Source of the DNA: Paratinospora sagittata
Lineage: Eukaryota > Streptophyta > Magnoliopsida > Ranunculales > Menispermaceae
DNA: 64,000 nucleotides
Assembly: GCA_035771175.1 (NCBI GenBank)
Contig: CM069607.1
Span: forward strand, 4,571,501 to 4,635,500
Reading direction: 5' to 3'
Position numbers and translations under genes: made by a program. The notes beneath the pieces were generated by a model that was not told the origin of the DNA, ran no database searches, and was given only the letters and a program-made list of their open reading frames with translations. Shown here piece after piece: positions 34,148 through 45,411 of the stretch. The stretch's first letter is position 1, and each line of letters starts with the position of its first letter.

Positions 34148-35663
34148 CTCGAATAAAATAAAAAAATGAGAAAGAAAAAACACAAAAAGAAATGAGAGAA
34201 GCTAAAGGTGTGTTTGAAGACTATTGGATTGCCGGGGTTTTAAAGAAGGAAAAGAAGAGCCTTTCTGCAACTTTTCCGTGAAGCCAATACAGATTTCTCG
34301 TGCAGCACTGCGTGAAAGCTATAATGGAGAAAACAAGTTGAGATCTTGACGCTTGAAAAACAAGCTTCTTCTACTACTTCTTCTTTTTCTTCTGTTCTTC
34401 AATCTCTAAGGTCTTCGCTTTTCATTATTTTGGCTTCTCAGTGAAGTAAAAATGAATCCTTCTGGCTTTCTGCAACAACAAAACCTTTTCTTGGCGATTT
34501 TCATTTTTATTTATTTTATTTGGGTTTTCTGTTTTGTTCTGATCATTAGGTTCGGGAGGCCAAACGGTTGTCCGGGCCTAGAGGAAAACCTGAGGTTCGT
34601 CATCAGGTTCTGCTGCGACGAGGACCACGTGAGAGAACGGTGGTCGCGAGCTGTAAATCCGCCACGTCATCGTTAGAAACTTAAAGCCACGCGAGCTACC
34701 GCGAAAGTTTAATACAGAAAAGTGTTCGCGTTCCCGCTGGTTGGTCTAATTGACACGTGTTGGTCAAACATTGGATGGGTCTGACTTCTTGTTGTTGTAA
34801 AAATCATATTTAAGAGAGAACTCACCGAACGGTCTTTTTCTTTTGCTTGTGGGACTGTTGACTGTGAACATCCGAGTTGCCAAGTGGCTGTGTTGAGTTG
34901 ATTTGGCATCGAAGATTATTGCTACACGAGTTAATGTATACTATAGTTTTATCTTATTAATGGGGAGAGAATGATTACGTGGAACGCTGATGACAGATGT
35001 AATCCACGTGGCCATTTTTGGGGGCTTTGGATCAGGGGAGGGAGACATATTGGGCTCGGTGAAGGAGTCCATATAAAGGTTTCGGCACTGAGCCCGACAA
35101 GCGTTTACGTTAGTGGATTTTTCAGTACTGACGGACTCATCAAAAGTTACTTGCAACGGCACCTTCTGTGGAAACTTTCAGTGTTGCGCTTGGTTGGTCT
35201 CTGTTGGATTGTAGAAATGGACAATTATGTGACACGTGGCATTCGAGGTGGTCTGGCAGCAGTAGGAGCTGATCACTTATATCATTGTATGTATAAGTGG
35301 TTGGTTCAATTGTAAGGACGAATGCTTAAATATATATATGCATATGGATGAGGTGACTTCCGGACACCTCATGCGGAAATATCTACAACAGTTATACAAA
35401 TAAGAGAGGAGTAAAACAACTAGGGGAAACGTAATTACATCGTTCAGTACAACAAGGGATGTTTTGCTATGTTTTTTTACTTGATTGGGAAGCCGAAAGC
35501 TGGCGGTAATAAGTAATAAGAGCGGAAGTATTTAAAAGCCTCAGCCGACAGGTTCGCAGCGTATGTCATTATTTTCCCACTTGAGTCTCTACTCTTTAGT
35601 GCTCTGTCACTACTGAGAAGCAGAAACAGAGGAAGGTAGAATTTGGCAACACAAACATCAACA
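34148..35663. promoter_or_regulatory. Divergent intergenic region with four CACGTG G-boxes
   Basis: Between the LRR gene (minus) and the small membrane protein gene (plus), perfect CACGTG palindromes occur at 34626-34631, 34754-34759, 35005-35010 and 35233-35238, plus a further ACGT core at 34977-34980. G-boxes bind bZIP and bHLH factors, including ABA and light regulators. The three copies nearest 35233 lie 400-900 bp before the plus-strand gene. A TATA-like TATTTAAAAG sits at about 35529. A 74-codon ORF at 34452-34676 with a hydrophobic N-terminus also lies here and is not accepted as a gene. Confidence 0.5.
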
Positions 35664-36089
35664 ATGGTGTGTTCTTCACCAGCTAGGGTTTCACTTCGAC
35701 TCGCTCTCGTTCTCCTTCTTCTCTTTCTTGCTTTTTACGTCGGCCGTCCTCTCTATTGGAAGCTTTCTGCTACTGTTCAAGAGATCCGAGAAAACAAACA
35801 AACCGTCCAACAAGGTCTCTCTCTCTCTCTCTCTCTTGTTTTCTGCTTCTTCTTCTTGAATTTCTTCAAGTTTTGAGCGATTTTGTGGTTATGAAGCTCG
35901 GATTTGTACTGATTGTTCGTCTTTGCGGCAGGGATCTCGAAGATAGTTCTGGAAGCGCAGAGATCGGTGGTGGGATGGTACCACGACGAGTCAGATTCAG
36001 GATACGGTGAGGATCGGAGTGCTGCAAAAGTGAGATTGGGGACTAGTAGACGGATTCTCCGGGTTGTTGATTCAATGCGAAGCTGGTAA
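35664..36089 (+). CDS. Small one-pass membrane protein of unknown function
   Basis: Two exons: 35664-35814 and 35932-36089, with a GT-AG intron of 117 bases in phase 1 (CAACAAG|GTCTCT, GGCAG|GGATCTCG), giving 102 residues. The start MVCSSPARVSLRLALVL is chosen because the frame upstream has no other ATG. Residues about 10-30 form one membrane span (LRLALVLLLLFLAFYVG), followed by RPLYWKLSATVQEIREN. The second exon encodes GISKIVLEAQRSVVGWYHDE and a basic tail ending DSMRSW. The splice removes a CT-rich intron, and both exons lack stops in the joined frame, which supports a real gene. I recall similar short proteins in many plants but know no function. The basic C-terminal part probably faces the cytosol or a lumen. 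Confidence 0.8.
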
Positions 36090-38550
36090 ATCAGGTTTTC
36101 TGTGATTTTTTTTTACTTTGTGGAGCTTGATATGATTGATTAATGCGTTTTGGTGGAGTACTGTAGAGCTTTTGTTGTTTTGTTAGATAGATCTGTTTGG
36201 CTTTGAAATGAAATGGAAGAACCTTGCCACTTTTGAGACTATTTAGTTGTTACTGAATTTTCACGCTTTTGTGCTTTGTTCTGTTTCTTCGTCTTGATTT
36301 AATTTTATTAGCTTAGAATGTATATATGTTGGAGAATTTGTTTTTTAACTATGATAACGTTAGGGGTTCTTAGGCTTCCTTCTATGGCTCATGACTCTGC
36401 AATTTTTTGCAAGTTTGATTGGACTTGCTATGGTTTGTCCTTGTTCAATTGGATCAGGATGCAATTTTTTCGTATAACCAGATAGAGTGAGAGAATTAGA
36501 GATCCTTGGCAGCTGTGATAGTGCCAAATTGTAAATGTCGGTTTTGGAATCTGTTCTAGACTTCTAGTCCTTGCTCAAAATGGACTCCAAAATTCATACT
36601 TATTGATGTAGTGGGGTTTGTTTAATTGGTGTGGTTGGAGATAACCTGATGCCCGTGCTTACACATCCTAGCTATTATAGTTGTATTACCCTGCTCTGTA
36701 ATCCCAATTTGGGACTTATCTTATGAAGTTCTTCCCACACATGTTAAGTGTGCCCTCTGAGGTCATTATATTAGATTCACCATCATATTGACCACTAGTT
36801 CTCCTTATAACCATGTAAAGGAATTTCAGTTTCAAAAACATCTGAGTTGTCTTGGTCCATTATTGGAAAGAAAAATGGAAAAAAACGAAAATCATTACTC
36901 AAAGCTTTATCCTTCCATTGTAGAGATCTGGAAGGCCCTAAATTTTAACAACTTCTAAAAGGGACTAAATTTTAACAAGTTATGCAACTGTTATCAACTA
37001 ATTGACGACACGAACTCAAGGGTTGAAGGCACATTTGAAAACTAGCCTGCAAGGGCAGGGGATCCCTGTGTTCATATACTCTTTATAATTTTTAAAACTT
37101 GGTGATGTGGGTTTCGAGATCATAATAATTCACCATGCTCCATAATTGCCATTCACGGTGGCTCATCTATTTTGGGTGATTTCACGAATCCTCCAACTTA
37201 CAAGTAGCAACACTCTCTAGGTTGTCCCACTTGTAACAACAGTATGGTGTATCTGATCTCATATTAAAGTAGTGCTTACTTTGATACGAAATAGATAGAA
37301 AGAGGACAGTCCTATTCCTGCCCACCAGTCTGACTGTCTGAGTTTGTGGTGCTAACTCTTCTGGGTGCTTTACCATAAATTGTAATCAATTCTCAAATCT
37401 GTTTCTGTAAGATACTATTTATTTGTTGTCTGTTAGTTAATTTATGTTTTCCCTTTTTCCTCAAGAAAGTGGATCCAACTGTGTAAGGGTTTTTTTTTTT
37501 TTTTTTTTTGGGTGCCATATTTGAGAGTTGGAATCATTTAAAATTCATTGATTGGAGTTGGAGGTAGATTTTTTAGGGTGAAGCATTAAAATTGAGTGTT
37601 TTGGAGGCCCAACGGGGTTTTGGTAATAAAAGCAATTTTTAATTAGACTGGTTAATATTTGTTAAAAATAGTTTCAACAAAATAGATGTTGAGATGAATA
37701 AGAAAAGAAAGAGGAGCACATAAGAGGGAAAGTTGTACAAACATTAGAAGGAATTGCCCCATTTGCTAAGCCTACAAAAAATGTGCCAGTGTGTCTGCTT
37801 CTGGAAGCCTTTGAGTATATATTTACGTGTCTAATCTATAGCTATAGGTAGAATACAAAAAAAAAATCTATAAAAATTGTATTGATATAATTTCTTCCTT
37901 TTTTTTATCTAAAAAAAGGTATATTATTGAAATATGTGCAAATCTAATTTTAAAATAATTTCATCATTTTTATTTTTTAACGATTTAATTTTTATTTTAT
38001 TTTTTTGTGAGAGAAAACAAGCAGTTACAAATTCACCCATCTTGGAGAATCCAATCCTTTTAAAACAGAGTAATCCCACCAACAACTTACGCTACATCCA
38101 AGCAACTCTTTAACTCCAAACACCTCCCAAGGGCGGTTGACAAACTGTCCACTGATGTAATAAAGCTTTTCAGCGCTAGCCTTCCCCAACGTAAATATAC
38201 TCAAAAAGGCTTTTCAGCGCTAGCGTAGCTCAACGATTTAAATTTTAAATGATGTTTGGTTTATGCATGTAAAACTTAAGAATTAACCACCAAGGAAAGC
38301 AGATGCAATAACCTCACTAAATCCGTACTTAAATCTGTTGTACAAACGAAAAAAGAAAAAAAATAAAATTAAAGCTACAACACTTCCTCAAGTTGTGTTA
38401 TGGACAGAGACTGCATCCACAAATGATACAGCAAAATTAAGCCGCAGACGTTTTACACAACACTGCAAGTAATTTTTCTAAATTTATTTTCCAAAATCCA
38501 CCAATTTATACATCTATTGATCAGATTCAGAAACTCAACTTACAAATACG
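36090..38550. other. 3' flank of the small membrane protein gene and spacer
   Basis: No further exon or gene is supported. There is a poly-T run at about 37491-37511 and AT-rich sequence toward 38000. A 64-codon ORF at 37182-37376 (minus) has no recognisable motif. Confidence 0.4.
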
Positions 38551-38557
38551 ACTCATT

Positions 38558-40270
38558 TTATTCACCGTGTGAACCCCTAAACCCGCTGCAACAGTAAAAA
38601 TGAGGCAGCTTGACACGGCCGCAACTCCTGCAATAATAAAGAAACAAGGTAAGCAGACCTGAAGTCCCTGCAATGCAAGGTCAGCGAGTATTAGAATTCT
38701 CCTACTAGTCTCTCCGGGGCACGGCCACAAACACCGGCCAACATATTGGTGAATGCTATAAATCCTACCCGGGCTCTCAACCTCAAGGTTGGGGGCGCTT
38801 GCCCCTAACCACTGGTTATTATTGATTTAGAGAAAAGAAACCTATGGTAACAAGAGATCTAATAAGATAAGTTCTAAGGAAAAAAAAATACAAATCAGTA
38901 CATTGAATGGATAATGGATATATGTGATTGAACATGTGAACAGAAGACCTGTAATAAAGTACCAAGAGACGTAATAAAGTGGGTATGTGCAAGGCCAGAG
39001 GGAGGGGATGCGGAAGTTACAAACAAGTACATAGAATTGATAAAAGATGCATATATGATGAAATGATAACAATCAGAATAAAAACAACAATAAGAGCATT
39101 TTATATGGAAAGCCGTTTCTCCCTCTTTCAGTGTTCCACCAACCATTTCATTGTGACAATGGTTATTGACAAACTTGAGAATTACATTTTATTTCAAATT
39201 GATGAACCAAGTAAGATAATGTCTAAGTGACCTAGAATGCCTCTAGTTGAATAAATAAGAGACTTTAATTTGGGAAATAAGTTTGGATAGTATGTCAAAT
39301 GGCATGGACCAGTAAGAGCAAACTGAAATAGATCAATGTCAAATCCCAAATCCGTAAACTAAGTCCAATAATTCAATGTAAAAAGTTTAGTTTGATAGTC
39401 TAATCCACTTAAGTTTAATTCAGAAAAAGCGCAAGTTCCCAAAATCTAATAACTCAACTATTTCAAAAACAAATTATTTATAAACCTAATTGCAAATCCA
39501 ACAAAGAATCATTTTTACACATCTAACATAATTGCCAGCTTAGTGTATGAAGATGAAAGAAATCTTACTTGCAGCGTATTATAACCGGAATTGGTTTCAA
39601 TGCCTTTGGTCCATTTCTTAAGCCTTTCTTATACTTAGAAACCTGCACTTCGACAAAACAATTGTCAGTTTTCCAGGAATTCAAGAACATTTGGGATGCA
39701 TCAACATGTAAACAAACTATGCAATAGAACCGCCATCCAACATCAAACCAAATTTAAAAATTAAATCTGTAAGAGAATGACACTTCAATTAACATACATG
39801 AGATGCATAAAAAATAAATAAATAACTCTGCAGCACCCTAAAATAGCAAAGAAATCTCATCAAAAAGCTAAATTCCAATGTTTTAAAATAATGAATCAAA
39901 GGAAATGTTCCCATAATATCAATGACAAGAAAAAGGGTGCAAAGTGAAATTTTCCATACTCTACAACCTGCTCCACCCACAAGTATTCGAATAGGATCAA
40001 AATAAAAATAGATAAACAAAGTACCTTCTTCTTTGGAACAGCCATAAGCTCCATAGAACCGCCAAAAGAAAAATTCGGTACTTCAATTTTGAAACTCTTA
40101 TTTGATTCTTCATCAAACTCGGGCAAGATGAATTCAGGTTCACTAGCAAGATTGATGGGCCTCTCCAATGGTGCAATTCGAGTAACATGACTCCACCGTC
40201 GACCTGTTAAGCTACTGTCCATCGCACTACCCACGATGCTTCTAAGCATCAGTGTTGTCCTGAAAGCCAT
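38558..40270 (-). CDS. Mitochondrial-type ribosomal protein bL32 (three exons)
   Basis: Three minus-strand exons: 40025-40270 (82 codons), 39569-39642 and 38558-38627. All junctions are GT-AG (AAGAAG|GTACTT...CAG|GTTTCT; TGCAA|GTAAGA...TTGCAG|GAGTTG) and the joined frame has 129 residues with no stop. The bL32 signature is split across exons: MAVPKKK at the end of exon 1, VSKYKKGLRNGPKALKPIP in exon 2, and CKSCGRVKLPHFYCCSG across exons 2-3 (the zinc-ribbon cysteines). The ~75-residue N-terminal extension, rich in Arg and Ser at its start, fits a mitochondrial transit peptide, as in the plant Ribosomal L32p family (Arabidopsis At1g26740-type, from memory). The product would sit in the large mitoribosomal subunit. 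A 3' splice site just upstream of the ATG (TTTTAACAG, ending at 40325) suggests an additional 5' UTR intron. Exons 2 and 3 are very short and easily missed. Confidence 0.9.
38715..38830 (-). mobile_element. SINE-like, tRNA-related repeat in bL32 intron 2
   Basis: On the minus strand this reads CCAGTGGTTAGGGGCAAGC (A-box-like) and, about 25 bases on, CCTTGAGGTTGAGAGCCCGG (weak B-box-like), the spacing seen in tRNA-derived plant SINEs. The ends and tail are not clear. It lies between exons 2 and 3, so it should be spliced out. Confidence 0.4.
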
Positions 40271-40324
40271 CTTGTCAAAGCCACAGGCAAATCTCCAACT
40301 TCCCTCCCTCTCTTGAGCACTTTA

Positions 40325-42185
40325 CTGTTAAAAGATAGCACACATTTCAATTGTGGAAAATGACATAATTTTATCTAGGGTTGTGAATAGGTGAAACACC
40401 AATGATAATTAGAATTCCCAATCCAATCCTACAAACATTGAATTTTAAAAGTTAAAACTTAGATGTAAACTTATCATTTTACTATGAATTTTGCTTCAGT
40501 TAGTCCTAAAAGAAGTTTCATTTGAAGTATATTTAATGTAGGCTCACTTATGGTGCTGTCATATTCTGAGAAGGGTTTGTGTTGCAAAAGTAGTCCACAG
40601 GGCTAAGATTTCTTTCCATGGACTTACACCACAAGAGGGGAATGGGAATCTTAAAGGTTTGAAATTTGAAATATTGCGCAAATAAGTATTGTATTGGATT
40701 GCACTTCATTATAAGATGATAAATTTAGATTCGAATTTCAACTTTTAGAATCTGATGTGAGCTGGACAGCAGTAAAAAAAACCCGTATAAAGTCATTCAA
40801 ATCAAGAATGTTTATAGAACAAGCTAAGGTCAACATCCAATTTACAATAGCCATGCCATCAGGAACCAACATTTAGAATTCTAGACCATACTATAAGCTA
40901 AAAATATGCAGTTAAGCCTTGTCAATCAAGTCAAAATCCTAATTTACAAAGAAGAACTTCATCAGCTTTTAACCATCTAAACTATCACAAAACAAGATTG
41001 CAAAGACCTAAAGTTTATTCCAATCAAATGATGTAAATCAGTCAAGATGGCTTACAAGAGACAAGGCCCAAAGGATCCCATAATCAATAAGTATAAAATT
41101 TGTATTATTTTCCTAGTCTCATCACCAGCCATCTCAAGATACTTATTAGTATAAAAATCCTTAAAATAACAAAAAAAAAGTGAAAAGGTGACTGACAAAA
41201 ACAACAATTAATAACAAAATTAGTCAGATGGTAATGTTATTATTTTTCTAATAAAAACACGTGGCAAATCACTCACTCTTCAACTTGGGGCAAAAACCCT
41301 AGCTTTGGCGCAAGGTCCTTCAGGTTTGTGCTCTCACCATCGCGACTCAAAAAAGGTTAGATTTTGGCTCCGCTAAACAGATCTGGTTCTACTTGTTTTG
41401 CTCTTGGTTTTCTCGAGATCGAACTGCTTACTGTATGTGTATCATGATGGTTTTTTTTTTTTTTTTTTGAAATATATCTGTGTTTGATCTTGTAAAATGA
41501 TTGATTGTGGGTGTGTGTGTGTTTTATTGGATTAGATTATGAGAATCAGCTGATAAACTGTTTGGATCAGTGATAAGGTATTGTGCTCCATGTGATTTGC
41601 GTAAATAATGATTTTGTGCTTCCTATGAAGAAGAAGAGCGATGGAAATCATAACTTGTAAATATGCAAAACGTCTCTCTGTGAGCTAAGGCTTAAAAATG
41701 AAGTACGGCCATCATAGATTGCAACGTTTTCTTAAGAATGTTACAGCGATATGAATTCTGACGCAATCATCTAATATTAAGAAATGTAGTTGTTATTGTT
41801 TGGAATTTCCCTTTCTGAAAGTTTGAAGAATGTGGTTGCAATCCATTACTAATCCTATCTGAGATTTCTTGCTCTTGCGTTTATTTTGTAAAATTAAATC
41901 TTCAAATCACCTAATCCAATACTCAGTACTCAACACTAGCCTTCTCAATGGGAAAGTGGCCAGAGTACTTCAATCACCGTAATTAGTGAAAGAGTAGTTT
42001 GCCTAGGTTAGTTAACTTTTGAAGGGCAGTAACCTATGTCTCTGACTCTCTGGAGTTATATATGTATAATGTTCACATGTGTTTTGGGGCTTCAAATATC
42101 AATCTGACCTGAATACTCTTAAGTTATTAAAATAAATGTTTATTTTCCAAAATATCTTATTAAAATACAACCAGATTTTTGTTTC
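40325..42185. other. Spacer with a possible leader at 41285-41350
   Basis: No coding gene is supported. At 41294-41302 there is AAACCCTAG, a telo-box-like motif common in leaders of plant translation and snoRNA genes, and a GGCCCA (site II-like) at 41065-41070. The sequence after it has a possible splice donor (AAAAAAG|GTTAGA, near 41357) but no ORF. It may be the promoter and first exon of a non-coding transcript, or the far end of a bL32 5' UTR intron region. Neither is proven. Confidence 0.3.
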
Positions 42186-42422
42186 TTAACTTATGTGCAC
42201 CTCAACCTTTTGAAAACCTGGTTTTTGTTTCTTAACCACACCATTTTCATCCAATGAATCAACTGCAGTACTACTACTCGAGTGTGCAGGTGGTTTTGAA
42301 CTAAAATAATTGTGTAGAGATTTGTAATGAAAAAACATTTTATCAATGACCTTTGTCACCCTACTACACAACTCCAAAACCTGATCATAAGGATAAACCT
42401 TCTCATAAGAATACTGCACATA
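42186..42422 (-). pseudogene. Possible C-terminal hAT transposase fragment
   Basis: The minus-strand frame reads QYVQYSYEKVYPYDQVLEL, VTKVIDKMFFHYKSLHNYF and a Ser-rich tail followed by KKQKPGF. The order Y..K-Y, charged helix, YxxL, Ser-run resembles the stretch before the dimerisation domain of hAT transposases. It lies on the same strand as the hAT fragments at 45412-46500, on the far side of the rearranged LTR block, so it may be the displaced 3' part of the same element. The match is by eye only. Confidence 0.35.
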
Positions 42423-42872
42423 TTGCATGCTTGTAAGAGAATGATGAAATGGTTACCTTGATGATCCTTGAGCAAGAATCCACCCAAAAACCTCTTTTTT
42501 CCCTTCTTTTCCTCTTCTCCTCTTCTTTCCCCTTTCTCCAAGCTCTAGCACTCTTGAAGGTGGAAAAATGAGCAAGTGTGAGAAAATCACGTTTTGGTTT
42601 GTATTTATAGAAAAAATTGTTCCTTTTGTTTAAGTGTATTTTAAGTTGTGGGCCCAAATTTTTCTATAAATACAAATCAAAACGGGATTTTCTTACACTT
42701 GCTCATTTTTCCACCTTCAAGAGTGCTAGAGATCTTGGAGAAAAGGGAAAGAAGAGGAGAAGAGAAAAAGAAGGGAAAAAAGAGGTTTTTGGGTGGATTC
42801 TTACTCAAGGATCATCAAGGTAACCATTTCATTCTCATTTTTCTTCCTTCCATCATTCTCTTACAAGCATGC
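42421..42872. repeat. ~450-bp inverted repeat (two ~200-bp arms, 37-bp loop)
   Basis: The left arm 42421-42618 is the reverse complement of the right arm 42656-42872, with scattered differences and one ~22-base extra segment in the right arm (near 42834-42855). Each arm carries CTATAAATAC (a TATA-like box) near the loop and then a purine-rich stretch running outward, GGTAACCATTTCAT, and TTACAAGCATGCAA at the outer end. The right arm continues into an LTR-like block and the left arm stops at 42421. RNA across the whole would fold into a long hairpin. Separately, the two arms look like head-to-head promoters. Confidence 0.9.
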
Positions 42873-44817
42873 AACTGATTTTTTCGACTTAGGGTTCTAT
42901 TGAATCCTGTTTTTGAAAGGGTGATGGAAAATCAAAGTTGGAATTAGGTCTTGAAATTAATATATGTTGACCTAGAGTGTATGGTAAGTACTCTAGAGGT
43001 GAAACCCCCAATTTCTAACAAGAAATTGGAGGGGTTTCATAGACTTGACCTAAAACTAGTGTTTTGACCTAGGGTTTTCTATTCAAATTTCTTGTGATTT
43101 GTATGAAATTAATGAGTAATTATGGATGTATGACACTCTAAATTACTGATCTTGAATAGGGAGAACCTAATTGTAGGATAATTTTGGCTTAGGCCATGTA
43201 AATTGATATTCCCATGCAATTTGAGGATTTTCATGTAAATTGGGAATTTTGCCCAAATTAGGGCTTTTGACCTAAACCAAGTCAATTGACCAAATTGACT
43301 TGGGAATGGACCTAAATGGAGTTGAACCATGGGTTTAGAATGTTTGAACTTATGATAATTTAACATGTCTTAGTTCAATTTGGCCTTATGTCATGTATTG
43401 CCAAATTGAGGATTTTGACCAAGATATAATCCATTGATGAAATTGAGTTGATAAATAGTCAACTTAACCCTTAATATGATTGAATGTTTTGCATTATAGT
43501 GGTTGTGATCAAGGGGATCCACCTATGACATTCAATTTGGGTTATGTGTAGTTTGATTTGATGTTAATTGGTCAAATTGAACAATGGGGATTAGGCTCAT
43601 GGGTTAGCCATTCTAGAATCATTAGTTAACTTTGAAATTGGGATTTAACATGGTTATTAGCATACTTTGGCTGATTTTAATATTGTATGAACCATGTATA
43701 TATTGCAGGGATTCTAATTGATTCAAGTAATCCACGTGGGCTAGTTGAAAGTCTATGTACGTGAGATGATTGGCGATCGTACTAGTACTTGATTTTGGAT
43801 TGAAAATTGGATTGGCTAGACTTAGCCAATCGAGAGTGTGTGTTCTTTTATTTGTTGGTTTTCATATACGTGACATTGTATTATATAACTTGTTTCAAAT
43901 TGATATATATATATATATATATATATGGCATATGCATGTTTTAATTTATTCATGAAATAAAATTTGAGCATATTCCATTGGATTACATTTGGGTAGAGTC
44001 TCCTAGCTTGATTTTCTTTTGGAAGTCTTGTAAGTCTAGAGAGATTCCCATTGTGGACTAGGCAGAGGGTTTCAAGGGTAGGCGCAACCGTTTTTCGATT
44101 AGGCCTGGTATAGGGTTTTGAAAGAATTGTAAATCAGTGACATGCTCTTGGAATTCTTATTAGAATAAGGGTAAGAGGTCGTTCGGGCACAGGTTTCGCG
44201 CACTCGTGTTCTCGAATTTGATTCTTACCTAGAAGGTGTTAGGATTGCATTGCATATTGTTTAAATGGTATGCATTGTCTTAATTATGACATGATGCATT
44301 ATATTAGCATGTATGTAATCTTGTTTTCATTTCCATGTTATTTCAAATGTTTTAATGATCTTGACATGTTTTACATAAATGCATGTATATTGCCACTTGT
44401 AGAAGACATTCACTGAGCTTGTTGTAGCTCACACCTCATCCTCATCCTTTCAGGTTCTGATAGGAAGGAAAAATGGAAGGCTTGACTGCGGAACATTCCT
44501 TCCAGTATTTTGTTGACATAAGTGTTGTACAGTTTAGTATTTTGATATTATGTACATAATAACACCTAATATTTGTATTAATAACACATAGATGGGTTGT
44601 GTATGTTTTATATTATTTGAATTTTTAAAATTTTATACTTGGTATTTTTGGAGATGAAATCTTTAATTGTTGTTGATCATGATTAGATGATGTTACAAGA
44701 TTAATTGTATTTGGGATTTGTGTTTATGTTAGGCTGACGGGATGCCGGGTGTATCGCCGGAAGGTATACCCGAGGGTTTCGTGCCGGCCATGACGTCACG
44801 TATAGTGGGTCGTGATA
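42656..44817 (+). mobile_element. LTR-like block (candidate B), plus orientation
   Basis: Starting from the TATA-bearing right arm of the inverted repeat, this block has the same order of parts as 28556-31058: TATA box, purine-rich leader, then CACTGAGCTTGTTGTAGCTC (near 44410) and a terminal CATGACGTCACG...GGTCGTGATA. Its expected TGTAA start is missing, so it is 5'-truncated at the inverted-repeat centre. No protein coding is recognisable in it. Confidence 0.45.
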
Positions 44818-44839
44818 ATTTTGGTATTAAAGACAGGTT

Positions 44840-45411
44840 TCGATCCTGTGACCTGTGGGTTATATTTTTGTTGCAATTACTTCCACTTAGATACTCAATT
44901 TTATGCAAATGACTCATCGATTTAACATCTTAACCGTTCAAAAGTTTTATGAGTCAGTTACCAACATTATGATAAAATTTCAGTTCAATCCAACGGTGGG
45001 ATTGCGAGATCCAACTGTTTGATCAAAACTGCGCAAGAAAATCCATACTGAAAAACAGTGTTTGGAGCTTTATAACTCACAGTAAACAACTCTGATCAAG
45101 ATCTTCACCGTTCATAATAAATATCTATCATAGAAGAATAAGCTGACAAAATTTTAGCCCAATCGGACCATGGATCTTGGATATCAAGCTATTGATGTAA
45201 TCAGTAACAAAAATTTCTTTCTCCATGGAGCGAGCTACACTGATCCAAAACACTGTTCTTGACACGTTTCGACGTTGAACGAGTCCCTGATCATTCCGAA
45301 ACTTCATGCAAAGCCACTCGAACCAACGTGAGTCGAGCATCATATACGTATACGTACACGTATACGGGTACTCTACGGGTCATGACGTCATCCTAAGGTA
45401 TGGGCGTTACA
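44840..45411 (-). mobile_element. 5' end of another LTR-like copy (candidate D), minus orientation
   Basis: On the minus strand the sequence begins TGTAACGCCCATACC at 45411, then GATGACGTCATGACCC and a TACGTATACGTATA stretch like the one near the start of 28556-31058. It is joined at 45411/45412 to the hAT coding sequence, and near 44818-44840 it meets the end of the plus-oriented block. This forms a tail-to-tail junction and indicates rearrangement. Confidence 0.5.

Noticed and set aside
33128..34169. Plus-strand ORFs of 97, 106 and 161 codons
   Set aside because: They are antisense shadows of the GC-rich LRR coding exon; Arg-rich composition and no domain.
34148..34183. Upstream ATG of the LRR gene giving 12 extra residues
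   Set aside because: The next in-frame ATG (34147) places a standard signal peptide at the N-terminus, so it is the better start.
42403..42878. Mirror-image ORFs of 61-84 codons on both strands
   Set aside because: They arise from the inverted repeat and are the purine-rich leader translated; no independent support for coding.
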